Assembly (NCBI GenBank): GCA_964470965.1
Contig: CAYYIS010000001.1
Coordinates: forward strand, 124,001-188,000
Source: CAYYIS01 sp964470965
Lineage (GTDB): Bacteria > JAAXHH01 > JABIQT01
Direction: 5' to 3'
DNA length: 64,000 bases
This document shows, in pieces, positions 54,460-63,361 of the stretch. Position numbers and translations under genes: made by a program. Positions within the stretch are counted from its first letter, which is position 1, and each line of letters starts with the position of its first letter. The notes under the pieces are model-generated. The model saw only the letters and a list, made by a program, of their open reading frames with translations. It had not been told where the DNA came from and ran no database searches.

Positions 54460-55491
54460 TTAAGGGACAATCGCAGTTTTCATGGTTCCGTTTTTACCTA
54501 GCATGGCCTCCAGCACACTGGGGAGCTGGTCCAGCGGGGCTTCGGCGGTGACGAGTGTACCCACATCGATGGCGCCGTCCGTGATCAGCCTCAAGGCGAG
54601 CTTTACGAATCGGGGTTTGTGGTGGAAGGTGCCTTTGATAGTCAGTTCGGAATAATGAATCAGTCCCGTATCGATTTGAATCTGTGTATTCGACGGACAG
54701 CCCCCAAACGCATTGATTACTCCACCCGGGCGGACCATTCGGATCGCCTGTTCCCAACTGTTAGGCTGCCCGACTGCTTCGACCACTCGGTCTGCCCCAC
54801 GGGATTCTTCGGTCTCCGACTTAACCGCTTTAACCACATCCGTCACCGATGCCGAGTCGATCACAGTATCCGCACCCATGGTTCGAGCCGCCTCCAACCG
54901 ATTGGAGCGTCTGCCCACCGCTACTACCCGGGCACCCCGGAGTTTTGCCATGCGGATGAACATGAGACCGATGGGACCGGAGCCCACGACCGCCACCGTG
55001 TCATGCCGCTGCACGCCGGTTGCTTCTATACCATGGAGGACGCAGGCCAGCGGTTCTACAAGCGCCGCATCGCGGTAGGAAACGTGATCGGGGACCTGAT
55101 GCAGGTTGTGTTTCACGATTTGTTCGGGGATCTTGATGTATTCGGCATAGGCGCCGTTGATGAACATCAGATCTTCGCAGAGGTTTTCCTGATCCTTCCG
55201 GCAGTAAAAACACTCCCCGCACGGGGCCGAGTTGGCGGCCACCACTCGCATGCCGGGTTCAAATCCAGTTACCTTATCTCCTATCGCCACTATCTCGCCG
55301 GCCAACTCGTGCCCGAAAATCGAAGGAGGCACGATCATTTTGGCGTGGTAGCCGCGATGGTACACCTTGGCATCCGTACCGCAGGTCAGAGCGACCTTCA
55401 CTCTCAACAGGACGTCGTGGTCACCGAGTTCAGGTACTTCCACCTGTTCGATACGCACATCCTGCTTGCCGTACAATACTGCCGCTGCCAT
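54460..55491 (-). CDS. Zinc-dependent medium-chain alcohol dehydrogenase
   Basis: A sorbitol/threonine-dehydrogenase-like enzyme of 343 residues. Catalytic zinc LTCGTDAKVYHRG and GHE; structural zinc CGECFYCRKDQENLC; Rossmann VVGSGPIGLMFIRMAKLRG. Substrate is probably a polyol or sugar alcohol. ATG 55491 matches the family start; a GTG at 55503 with GAGAGG eight bases upstream is the alternative. It lies upstream of hpnC but its function appears unrelated. Confidence 0.88.
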   Translation of the reverse strand: MAAAVLYGKQDVRIEQVEVPELGDHDVLLRVKVALTCGTDAKVYHRGYHAKMIVPPSIFGHELAGEIVAIGDKVTGFEPGMRVVAANSAPCGECFYCRKDQENLCEDLMFINGAYAEYIKIPEQIVKHNLHQVPDHVSYRDAALVEPLACVLHGIEATGVQRHDTVAVVGSGPIGLMFIRMAKLRGARVVAVGRRSNRLEAARTMGADTVIDSASVTDVVKAVKSETEESRGADRVVEAVGQPNSWEQAIRMVRPGGVINAFGGCPSNTQIQIDTGLIHYSELTIKGTFHHKPRFVKLALRLITDGAIDVGTLVTAEAPLDQLPSVLEAMLGKNGTMKTAIVP

Positions 55492-55735
55492 CTGTCCAGC
55501 CACAGGCAGAACCTCTCTCGACGACTTCGGAAACAGATGCGACTCCTTCCTTATTTTAGCACTTAAATTCGGGATGCCCAAAATTAATATCCTTCAGTGG
55601 TTTTTATTAATCTGTTCTTTACAAGACGGGTGAACCTAATTACAATAAGAGCTGTACTAATAAAAAGGCATGAAAAAAAAATACATGAGATTTATGTGAT
55701 ATCTTTGTGAGATGTGAGATTTTACTGGTTTAATC
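55492..55735. other. Divergent AT-rich region ahead of the STAND regulator
   Basis: About 240 bases between two divergent genes, with long A runs near 55672. No consensus promoter or ribosome-binding site for the 55736 gene could be defined, so that gene may be leaderless or poorly translated. Confidence 0.35.
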
Positions 55736-58519
55736 ATGATCCAACCCCAGTCCCACGCCCAGACCATTGCTTACCGCTTTGACGATATATATTTAGATGT
55801 TATTAATCGTCAACTGTGGCGGGGTGATGCCCTGCTTTCGTTGAACTCCAAATACTTCGATGTCTTGGTTCTTCTGGTCAGCCACGGTGGTCAGTTGATC
55901 GAAAAGCGCCGCATTTTCGATGAAATATGGGATGGTGTTTTCGTTACCGACTCGGCGCTGACACAATGCATCAAATCAATCCGTAAACAACTGGATGACA
56001 ACGCCACGCATCCCCGTTACATCAGAACGGTGCCTAAGCACGGCTATGTCTTTATCGGCGAGGCGGTAGAGATCCATCAGGAGCAGGTGATGGCCCCACA
56101 GGTGCCGACGGAAGAGGCGACCGGCTCTCGGCCCTACAAATTCCTCGATTATTACACCCAGAACGATACACCCCTCTTTTTCGGCCGTGAACAGGAGATA
56201 GATACAATCTGTTCACAGATTTTAACACATCGGTCGTACATTTTGTACGGCCGCTCCGGTGTGGGTAAGAGTTCTATCCTGCGTGCCGGACTGATGCCGC
56301 GTCTGCGCGCCGAAGGGCACTTGGTGTTTGCTCTCCGGAGCTTTACAGAACCGTTACATCAGATGAAATCCGTACTGTCCCTCGAGCTGGGATTGGGGAC
56401 TGATGAAACGGACATGCCCGCGACTCTGGACGCGCTTGTAAGACGCCTTTACAATCAGAACACCGAGCACGCCGTCATTGTTCTTCTGGATCAGTTTGAG
56501 GAGTTTTTTCTGCTTCTGAATGAAGATCAGCGCCAGCCGTTTATCGATGCGGTCGGTACACTGTTGGCGGATGAGTATTCTCCCATTCGTTTCGTTTTTG
56601 TTCTCAGGGAAGACGTTCTGGCAGAGATGAATCAGTTCAAGCAAACACTCCCAGAGATTTTTCATCATGAATACCGCCTCAAGAGACTCGACCGGACACA
56701 GGCTTCACTGGCCATTACCGGACCGGCTTTGGCAGTGGGGTGCACCTACGAGCCGAAACTGGTAGAGATGCTCCTCGACGATCTGAGTGAGCAGGACGGT
56801 GTCGATCCGCCGCATCTCCAGATCGTGTGCGACACACTCTACGATGCCCGTGACGAAAAGGGCACCATCGCCACTTACGCCTACGAGCGTTTCGGTGGCG
56901 CTTCCCATATCTTGGCGGAATATCTGACCCGTGTTCTGCGGCGCTTTACCTCGTCGGATCTCACCGCAGTACAAAACATTCTACTGGGACTGATTTCAGC
57001 GGACGGCCAACGGCTGGTACTCCGCACGGCCGAACTTGAAAGTCGGTTTACCCGCTCACCGGTGCAGAGTACTACGCCTCCGGGCAATCTTATTGAGGAA
57101 CTGGTGGCCGCCCGGGTGGTGCGCCGTCGCAGTCAGGACGGGGAAAGCTGGCTGGAGCTGGCCCACGAATGTCTGATTCCGGAAGTTTCTCGCTGGCTGA
57201 CCGCCAATGTGTACGAGGTTAAACAGGCCCGAAGCCTGCTGGAACGATCCGTGGAGAACTATCGGGCACACAGTCTGATCCTTGACCGGGAGAGTCTTGA
57301 TCTGCTCCTGCCGTTCATGGACCAGCTCGGCCTCGCCGGCGAGGAGGCGGACCTGTTGACACTCAGCCTGCTCCGCCGGGGACGCGATGTGCCGGACTGG
57401 CTGGCACGCCTGGCACCCTCAGCTCCCGATATCATCCTCGATGCTACGCAGGAAGACGATACCGCTGTTCGGTTGTCCGCAGTTGTGTCCTCCCGACCGG
57501 TTCGCGGTTCCCAGCTCAACGCCCGACTCCGAACGCTGGCGCTGTGGGACGAGGATCTTGGCATCCGGAAGGCGGCCAGTATAGAGCTGGCGGACTGGTT
57601 TGGCTCAGCGGTGGAAGCAGTGATCGTGCGGGCCGCGGACGAAAAGCGAGTCGGGCGCATCAGGCGGGCCATCAGCCTGGCCATCGTGCGGGAACACAAC
57701 AACCGTCTGGTGCAGATGCCCCACCTTTCCATAGCGGTCAGTTTCATGGTGATGCTGGGGTTAATCCTGGTGCGGTTGAGACGAGATGGTATGTCCATCA
57801 TCCGGCAGGGAGTAGGCGGCACGGGTGGTGGCGCCATGTCAGGGCTTCTTGGTGGATTGCTGCTGGGTATCGGTCTGGCACTGGCACGGCATCCCGCCGG
57901 ATTCGAGGTGACGTCGGCTATTTTCCTCTTGAGCTGCCTCGGTATGTTCGTCGGCGCCTTCGGCGGTTCGGCCGTGAGCTTCGGAATGATCGCGGCTGAT
58001 GAAATAGCCTACCGCCACAGCGGCTGGTGGCGGGTCGCTGGCGGCGCACTTGGCGGCGCGTTTATCGGGGCCTGTGTCGACCTGTTCAGCACGGATGCGC
58101 TCAACATGATTTTCGGACGGAGTCTCACCGGGCTCGCCGGGGGGTTGGAAGGTGGTCTGGTCGGTGCAGGTGTTGCCATGGGACCCGTTCTGGTAAACCG
58201 ATTCTTCCCTGAAAACTCCTGGCACCACATCCTCCAGATCCTTGGTGGCGCCCTGGGTGGAATGTGTGCCGGTGCGGTACTGACGATCATCGGTGGCAAT
58301 CTGTTCAGCAGCAGCCTGGAAATCGTTCGCCAATCGTTCGCCGACTCCCAGATTCGTCCGGAACCGCTGTTCCTGTTCTTCGGTGAGGGCCATTTCGGTA
58401 TGACAACAAAAATCGCCCTGGGCGCTCTCGAAGGCTTGCTGTTCGGTGGCGGCGTGATGGCCGGAATAAAGGTATTCGCGCAGCCGGACGAAAGAAAGGC
58501 TGTGACCGGTGCACCGTAG
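55736..58519 (+). CDS. Winged-helix regulator fused to STAND ATPase and membrane domain
   Basis: A 927-residue protein of unusual architecture. Residues 10-110: OmpR/CadC-type winged helix (LNSKYFDVLVLLVSHGGQ; RTVPKHGYVFIGEA). Residues about 140-450: STAND/nSTAND ATPase with FFGREQEID, P-loop YGRSGVGKSSILRAG (about 170-184) and Walker B VIVLLDQFEEFF (about 247). Residues about 450-660: helical, HEAT-like. From about 665 to 915: several hydrophobic, glycine-rich segments (GGALGGAFIGA; GGLEGGLVGAGVA; GALEGLLFGGGVMAG) compatible with four to six membrane helices. It would be a membrane-tethered DNA-binding NTPase, perhaps a stress or defence sensor. Function is not known. Confidence 0.75.
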   Translation: MIQPQSHAQTIAYRFDDIYLDVINRQLWRGDALLSLNSKYFDVLVLLVSHGGQLIEKRRIFDEIWDGVFVTDSALTQCIKSIRKQLDDNATHPRYIRTVPKHGYVFIGEAVEIHQEQVMAPQVPTEEATGSRPYKFLDYYTQNDTPLFFGREQEIDTICSQILTHRSYILYGRSGVGKSSILRAGLMPRLRAEGHLVFALRSFTEPLHQMKSVLSLELGLGTDETDMPATLDALVRRLYNQNTEHAVIVLLDQFEEFFLLLNEDQRQPFIDAVGTLLADEYSPIRFVFVLREDVLAEMNQFKQTLPEIFHHEYRLKRLDRTQASLAITGPALAVGCTYEPKLVEMLLDDLSEQDGVDPPHLQIVCDTLYDARDEKGTIATYAYERFGGASHILAEYLTRVLRRFTSSDLTAVQNILLGLISADGQRLVLRTAELESRFTRSPVQSTTPPGNLIEELVAARVVRRRSQDGESWLELAHECLIPEVSRWLTANVYEVKQARSLLERSVENYRAHSLILDRESLDLLLPFMDQLGLAGEEADLLTLSLLRRGRDVPDWLARLAPSAPDIILDATQEDDTAVRLSAVVSSRPVRGSQLNARLRTLALWDEDLGIRKAASIELADWFGSAVEAVIVRAADEKRVGRIRRAISLAIVREHNNRLVQMPHLSIAVSFMVMLGLILVRLRRDGMSIIRQGVGGTGGGAMSGLLGGLLLGIGLALARHPAGFEVTSAIFLLSCLGMFVGAFGGSAVSFGMIAADEIAYRHSGWWRVAGGALGGAFIGACVDLFSTDALNMIFGRSLTGLAGGLEGGLVGAGVAMGPVLVNRFFPENSWHHILQILGGALGGMCAGAVLTIIGGNLFSSSLEIVRQSFADSQIRPEPLFLFFGEGHFGMTTKIALGALEGLLFGGGVMAGIKVFAQPDERKAVTGAP

Positions 58520-58642
58520 GTATATTTTGATTTTTAAGGTGGTGATCCTGCCAGGGGGAATGGCATGCCTACAGACAACGATTCAGCTATGCACGACACT
58601 TGTGAAAGCCTTTGAAACAATAAACAGTTATTGTAGTATCCT

Positions 58643-58903
58643 TTGGAAGCCATGGCCTGCGCAACACCGGTGGTAGGCATTCGTGAAGGTGGCGTGCGAG
58701 AGTCCGTGGTCGATGGAAAAACCGGCTTTCTGGTGGACCGCCACCCTCATGCCTGCGCCAATGCCCTGGACAAACTTCTATCCGATGCCGATCTGCGCGA
58801 ACGTCTGGGCGCAGAAGGACGCAGCCTGGTAGAATCACAATGGACGTGGGACCGGACCGGCCGGCGGATCGAGCAGGCATTTGAGCGTCTGGCTACATCA
58901 TGA
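58643..58903 (+). pseudogene. C-terminal fragment of a GT4-family glycosyltransferase
   Basis: The recognisable part begins abruptly at LEAMACATPVVGIREGGVRESVVDG, the nucleotide-sugar-binding end of a GT-B, family 4 enzyme, and runs to the normal C-terminus, 86 residues. The N-terminal 250 or more residues are absent; the sequence just upstream (58520-58642) is AT-rich and unrelated. Its stop overlaps the next gene's ATG, the layout of a once-continuous glycan operon. Confidence 0.8.
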
Positions 58904-60120
58904 GTATCTGGAAACGGATCAACACAGCGGCCTACACCATGTATTACGGGCTGCGCAGCCGTCGGATAGCCGGAAAGAGCAGACGGACGGGCGTAACGCT
59001 TGATATTTCCATCGATAATGGTAAGCCACCGGTGCTCTACATTTCCTGGGGACGCATCGGTGACGCGGTGCTCGCGACCGGCCATCTCAAGCACCTGCGG
59101 TCCGCCTTCCCCGACCATCCGATCTGGTGTCTCGGTCGTCCCGAAACCGCTACAGTTGTGCGGCCCTATATCGATATTTTTATGGGATTCGGCCAGGACG
59201 CCTGGATGGATGGCGGGCCAGAGCAGCAGGAACTAATATCTCAGCTCAGCCGGGAGTTCATATGCATTATCGCTGATATTCATATGTTTTACGGCGGTGT
59301 CTTTGTCATGAGATCCTTGCTGGAACAATTGAGCGCGCCTTCAAAGTTCATCTATGAAGGCTATTGCCTGGATCCCGGTCTGGCGCCCCATCGTGCCTAT
59401 CCTACCGGCTTCGAGATCATAGAACAGCGCCTTCGCAACAAGGCAACCGATGATCTGACCGACCGGCATGTTTTGCACGATGCCGATTATTACTTCAAAA
59501 CAATTCTGGATCGTTGTCAGATCGGCTATGTGCCAGACGAGACGAGACCGGAGTTATCCTGTGAGCCGGGATTTGAAGATACCTGCGAACGATTTGGTCT
59601 GGAGCCCTGTGCGTTCACCGCCTGGCAACCGGTCAGCAACAACCCCAAAAAGGATTATCCACTCCATAAATGGCAGGCGGTACTCACTTCGTTCCCCGAG
59701 CAGACATTCGTCGCATTGGGAACGGATGCAGAGCGTAAGGGGATGGAAGGATTTACTGCGGAAAATCTCCGGAATCTGTGCGGACAAACCAATCTTGCAG
59801 AGACATTACAATTAATACGGGGATCAGGTTTTTTCATGGGTCTCGATTCCGGTTTGAGTCATATCTCAGCCGTACTCGGACAGAGGACGGTTTGTGTGAC
59901 ACAGAGCAGTAATCTGGGCTATTTTTTTCCTTATCCTGAGATATACGGTTTCACCGGATTACAGACCGTACACAATCCTGACTATGTCGCCTGTAGTGGA
60001 TGTTTCATGACCTGCCGCTATGAATCGATCCTGACCACGTACCGCAAAGGCGCCCGTTGCCTCAGAACGTTGCCGGTGGACCCGGTCATCGACGCTGTCA
60101 GGGTGGCCATAGATGGCTGA
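58900..60120 (+). CDS. Glycosyltransferase family 9 (heptosyltransferase-like)
   Basis: A 406-residue GT-B enzyme. N-terminal ISWGRIGDAVLATGHLKHLR is the GT9 signature; the C-terminal half has FMGLDSGLSHISAVLGQRTV, the usual GxDSGxxHxA site. Acts presumably on lipopolysaccharide core or another surface glycan. A cysteine pair near the end (VACSGCFMTCRYESIL) is unusual. It is the only intact gene of the glycan block. Confidence 0.83.
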   Translation: MSIWKRINTAAYTMYYGLRSRRIAGKSRRTGVTLDISIDNGKPPVLYISWGRIGDAVLATGHLKHLRSAFPDHPIWCLGRPETATVVRPYIDIFMGFGQDAWMDGGPEQQELISQLSREFICIIADIHMFYGGVFVMRSLLEQLSAPSKFIYEGYCLDPGLAPHRAYPTGFEIIEQRLRNKATDDLTDRHVLHDADYYFKTILDRCQIGYVPDETRPELSCEPGFEDTCERFGLEPCAFTAWQPVSNNPKKDYPLHKWQAVLTSFPEQTFVALGTDAERKGMEGFTAENLRNLCGQTNLAETLQLIRGSGFFMGLDSGLSHISAVLGQRTVCVTQSSNLGYFFPYPEIYGFTGLQTVHNPDYVACSGCFMTCRYESILTTYRKGARCLRTLPVDPVIDAVRVAIDG

Positions 60121-60517
60121 TTCGCCGCATGTGGCTATCGTCATTCCCATCTATAACGGTATCCAGGATACGCTGGAGTGCCTTGATTCTCTGACCGGAA
60201 TCGATTATCCGGCCTATTCGATTATCATCGTGGACAACGCCTCTGCAGATGGTTCCGCAGAGGCGATCGAGACATGGCAGCACGAAAACCAGGGGTCATT
60301 GACGCTGATCCGCAACGAACGGAACCTGGGGTTTACCGGCGGATGCAACGTCGGCATCCGGCATGGGCTGGCACAAGGAGCGGATTATATACTGCTTCTG
60401 AATAACGACACGGTCGTAACACATGATTTTCTCTGCATTTCTAAAGCAAAGGCAGAGCGCCTTGTCGCGAGGATACCCGTTTCAAACTATTCCGGGCACG
60501 TGAAGGGGGCGGTTTGA
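60113..60517 (+). pseudogene. Truncated GT2-family glycosyltransferase
   Basis: GT-A domain start (VAIVIPIYNG, IIIVDNASADGS, NLGFTGGCNVGI, LLLNNDTVV) is good to about residue 107, near 60432, then changes to unrelated sequence and stops at 134 residues. The DxD-like NNDT is kept but the acceptor half is missing. It overlaps the GT9 gene by eight bases. Confidence 0.8.
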
Positions 60518-60599
60518 ACAGCCCGGAAGATTCTGGCAGAAAAAGTTAGCCGAATCTTTATCTACAACGAAGTCACTCTTGTCCCGCGGAGACTGCCTT

Positions 60600-60705
60600 T
60601 GAGAGGTATTCGGACAAATCAGGTAGCATATAGGAAATTGACGGCAATGGCGGAATATCATGCCGATCAAACTGATTTAATTGGATGCCCCTTCAATACC
60701 TCTCA
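60600..60705. repeat. 11-base inverted repeat flanking the right edge of the glycan block
   Basis: TGAGAGGTATT (60600-60610) and AATACCTCTCA (60695-60705) are perfect complements 84 bases apart. The right arm lies in the last codons of the helicase gene. Possibly a mini element or a scar of rearrangement; the sequence between (60611-60694) shows no other feature. Confidence 0.35.
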
Positions 60706-62591
60706 GATTTCTTTTTGCCCGATGCTCTTTTATGACCGGGTTTGCGCTTGGTCGTTGTTCCCCCTGCATTTCCCGTCTGGGAGCGGTTGCGACCACCTGA
60801 ATACCCGCGGCCGTCCGCCCTCCCCTGTCCGGCTGACCGACTTCGCTGCTCCCCGCGACGAGGGCCATGCTTTTGTGTCCGGGATCGTCCATCCGTCCGC
60901 CCGCGTTCTCCCTGTACTGATAAGGATGTCTGTTCGCTCGTTCGTTCGTCCTTCTCCTGGAAAGGACGAACGACCACGGGACGTCGATTGTATTCGATAC
61001 CTCTAAAGCCGGCAAGTATAGCAGCTTCGGCATTCAGTTTTACTTCGAAGATAGAAAATGTTTTTAACACATTAATCCGCCCGACTTCTATCCTCGTTCG
61101 GGTGCATCGGTTTATCAGGCCGATCAGGTCGCGTGGAGAGAAACTGTCTTTGTAGCCCAGATTGATATGAAACCGGGCAAAGCCCTTTTCGACCGTATGG
61201 CGGTCGCTACGGAATGACGGGCCTTCTTTCTGGAATCGTTTTTTCTGCATTTTATTATCTTCCGGCGGGTTTAAATCCTTTGTATCTTTATAATACTCAA
61301 GGAGTTGGTTGAACTCAAGGGAAACAAAATGTTTGATCAGTTCATCCCGGCTCAACCAGGCAAGTTTCTCGCTGGCTACGGCCAGGAATTTATCGATCTC
61401 TTTATGGTTGATTTCAATTGTTTCCATGCGGTCTATCATGTGGAGCAGCTGTCGTTCGCAGATCTCCTGACCACCCGGTACGCGTTTCCGTTCGAATTTC
61501 TTTCGTAATTTTGATTCAAGTTGCTTGATTTTATACGTTTCTCTCATGTTCACGATCGCGATCGATACACCGGTCTGCCCGGCGCGCCCGGTCCGCCCGC
61601 TGCGGTGCGTGTAAACACCGTTGTCGTCCGGTAGGTTGTAGCTGATGATATGGGTGATGTCCTTCACGTCCAGGCCGCGCGCGGCAACGTCCGTAGCTAC
61701 AAGAAGCTGTACCGTCCGTGCCCGGAATTTCTGCATGATCGACTCTCGCTGCGGCTGGGATAGTTCACCGTGGAGCGGTTCGGCGTTGTAGCCGTCGTGT
61801 ATCAGTTTTTCTGCTACCTCTTTCGTCTCCGCCCTGGTCCGGCAGAAGACGATACCGTAAATATCCGGGTTATAATCCACGATGCGCTTCAGCGCCAGGT
61901 AGCGATCCTTGGAATGCACCGCATAGCAAATGTGATCGATCTTCTCGGCGCCAGCGTTTCGGGTTCCAATCGTTATTATTTGAGGTTCGAAAAGGTAGGC
62001 ATTCGAAAGCCGCTCAACTTCCGCAGGCATGGTGGCCGAGAACAGGAGCGTACGGCGGTGCTCCGGCGTCTGATCTAAAATGGCATCCAGTTCTTCCTTG
62101 AAACCCATACTCAACATCTCATCCGCCTCATCCAGCACCACCATGCTCAAGAACGAGAGGTCGATTTTACCCCTTTTGTTCAACAGATCGTTCATGCGTC
62201 CGGGTGTGGCAACGATGATTTGGGCGCCCCGTTTCAGCGCTGCGATCTGCCGACTGATGTCCGCACCTCCATACACCGCTACGATATTTATACCTGAGAG
62301 GTGCTTTGCAAAACTCTTCATATGGCCGGATATCTGGAGACAGAGTTCCCGTGTGGGTGCCAGAATCAAAGCCTGGGTGTGCGTTTCGTTCGGATTCACG
62401 AGTTGAATGATGGGCAGGCCGAACGCGGCAGTTTTGCCTGTGCCTGTCTGTGCCAGCCCGATCAGATCATTCTCTGTCTCCAGCACGAGAGGGATTACTT
62501 TTTCCTGTACCGGCATGGGTTCTTCGAAACCCAGTTCCTCGATACTCTTTAATACGGCAGTGTCGATTCCTAGGTTATTAAACAGTTTCAT
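60693..62591 (-). CDS. deaD: DEAD-box RNA helicase (DeaD/CsdA-like)
   Basis: ATP-dependent RNA helicase of 632 residues, used in cold-shock ribosome assembly. Q-motif PMPVQEKVIP, AQTGTGKT, DEADEML, SATMP, HRSGRTGRAG; a DbpA-type RNA-binding domain at about 470-550 (FARFHINLGYKDSFSPRDLIGLI) and an Arg/Gly-rich basic tail. ATG 62591 has GGAAGGAAG upstream. The leader contains a terminator-like hairpin. Confidence 0.93.
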   Translation of the reverse strand: MKLFNNLGIDTAVLKSIEELGFEEPMPVQEKVIPLVLETENDLIGLAQTGTGKTAAFGLPIIQLVNPNETHTQALILAPTRELCLQISGHMKSFAKHLSGINIVAVYGGADISRQIAALKRGAQIIVATPGRMNDLLNKRGKIDLSFLSMVVLDEADEMLSMGFKEELDAILDQTPEHRRTLLFSATMPAEVERLSNAYLFEPQIITIGTRNAGAEKIDHICYAVHSKDRYLALKRIVDYNPDIYGIVFCRTRAETKEVAEKLIHDGYNAEPLHGELSQPQRESIMQKFRARTVQLLVATDVAARGLDVKDITHIISYNLPDDNGVYTHRSGRTGRAGQTGVSIAIVNMRETYKIKQLESKLRKKFERKRVPGGQEICERQLLHMIDRMETIEINHKEIDKFLAVASEKLAWLSRDELIKHFVSLEFNQLLEYYKDTKDLNPPEDNKMQKKRFQKEGPSFRSDRHTVEKGFARFHINLGYKDSFSPRDLIGLINRCTRTRIEVGRINVLKTFSIFEVKLNAEAAILAGFRGIEYNRRPVVVRPFQEKDERTSEQTSLSVQGERGRTDGRSRTQKHGPRRGEQRSRSAGQGRADGRGYSGGRNRSQTGNAGGTTTKRKPGHKRASGKKKSERY

Positions 62592-62620
62592 CTGCTTCCT
62601 TCCGGTTTCCGTCACCACAT

Positions 62621-62653
62621 AAAAAAGGCATCCCGCCTCACAGATGAGATGCC
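62621..62653 (-). terminator. Terminator-like hairpin in the deaD leader
   Basis: On the minus strand GGCATC (62653-62648) pairs with GATGCC (62632-62627), with an inner TCA/TGA pairing, followed by TTTTTT (62626-62621). It lies only 30 bases before the deaD ATG and no gene is evident upstream on that strand, so it may attenuate deaD rather than end another transcript. Confidence 0.6.
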
Positions 62654-63361
62654 CTTAAATCAATATCATCCTTTCTGTACCTCGTTGTGCGCTTAAAGAA
62701 AGTATAGTTTTCTGTGTAAATGTCAAGGAAGAAAAGGGTTATCCACTATTTCATAATAGCTTTGCAGATCGTTCGTCCACGCGCACGCGGCCAGTATCTT
62801 TCCGGTGAACGTTAGCCGAAACCTTCAGGGCCGTCCCGCAAAACTTGGATCTATACCATATTGATTATCGAAACCATGCCCAACAGTCTTATCCTGGCTA
62901 TTCTTCTTACACACCGGTCAAACCAGAATGAACGGAAGAGCACTGCCGACTACCCGACCGAATAATCGTTCCGGCTGAGGACCGAAGATTCCGTTTTCCC
63001 TATTCTGTGCCTGTTGATCCGCAATCACATCTTCGGGCATCCCTTCATCGATTTTAGGTTTTGCGGCAACTTATCCCATCCGTCTATTCCTCCCTGATAT
63101 CAGGTTCACCGGACTGGCAACCATCCTCCACCGGGATTTCCCAACATGATGCGCGGTCTTATGGAAGATCGGCTGGTGGACACGGTTTCTGACGAGGACT
63201 CAACGTGACAAGTGTGCAACCGCGAAGTTTGGAAACGTAATAACACCAAAGGCGCTTGTGTAGTGCGTGTTGTTTTTAGTTTACTTTTATTATATTCCTT
63301 TTTATGATGTTCAGTCATGATGTACTGGTCTCGCCCTATTCGGATTAAAAAGGACAAACCC
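62654..63361. other. Gene-poor stretch before rpiA
   Basis: About 700 bases without a supported gene. Minus-strand fragments such as GIFGPQPERLFGRVVGSALPFIL (about 62915-62985) look protein-like but are short and broken; they may be relics. A TTGACA (62726-62721) sits only 14 bases from TATACT (62706-62701), a non-standard spacing for a deaD promoter. Confidence 0.35.

Noticed and set aside
55736..56060. OmpR-type response regulator
   Set aside because: No receiver domain; the DNA-binding head is N-terminal and fused to an ATPase.
62595..62606. GGAAGGAAG-like string resembling the SRP RNA core on the minus strand
   Set aside because: It is the deaD ribosome-binding site; no SRP RNA helix surrounds it.
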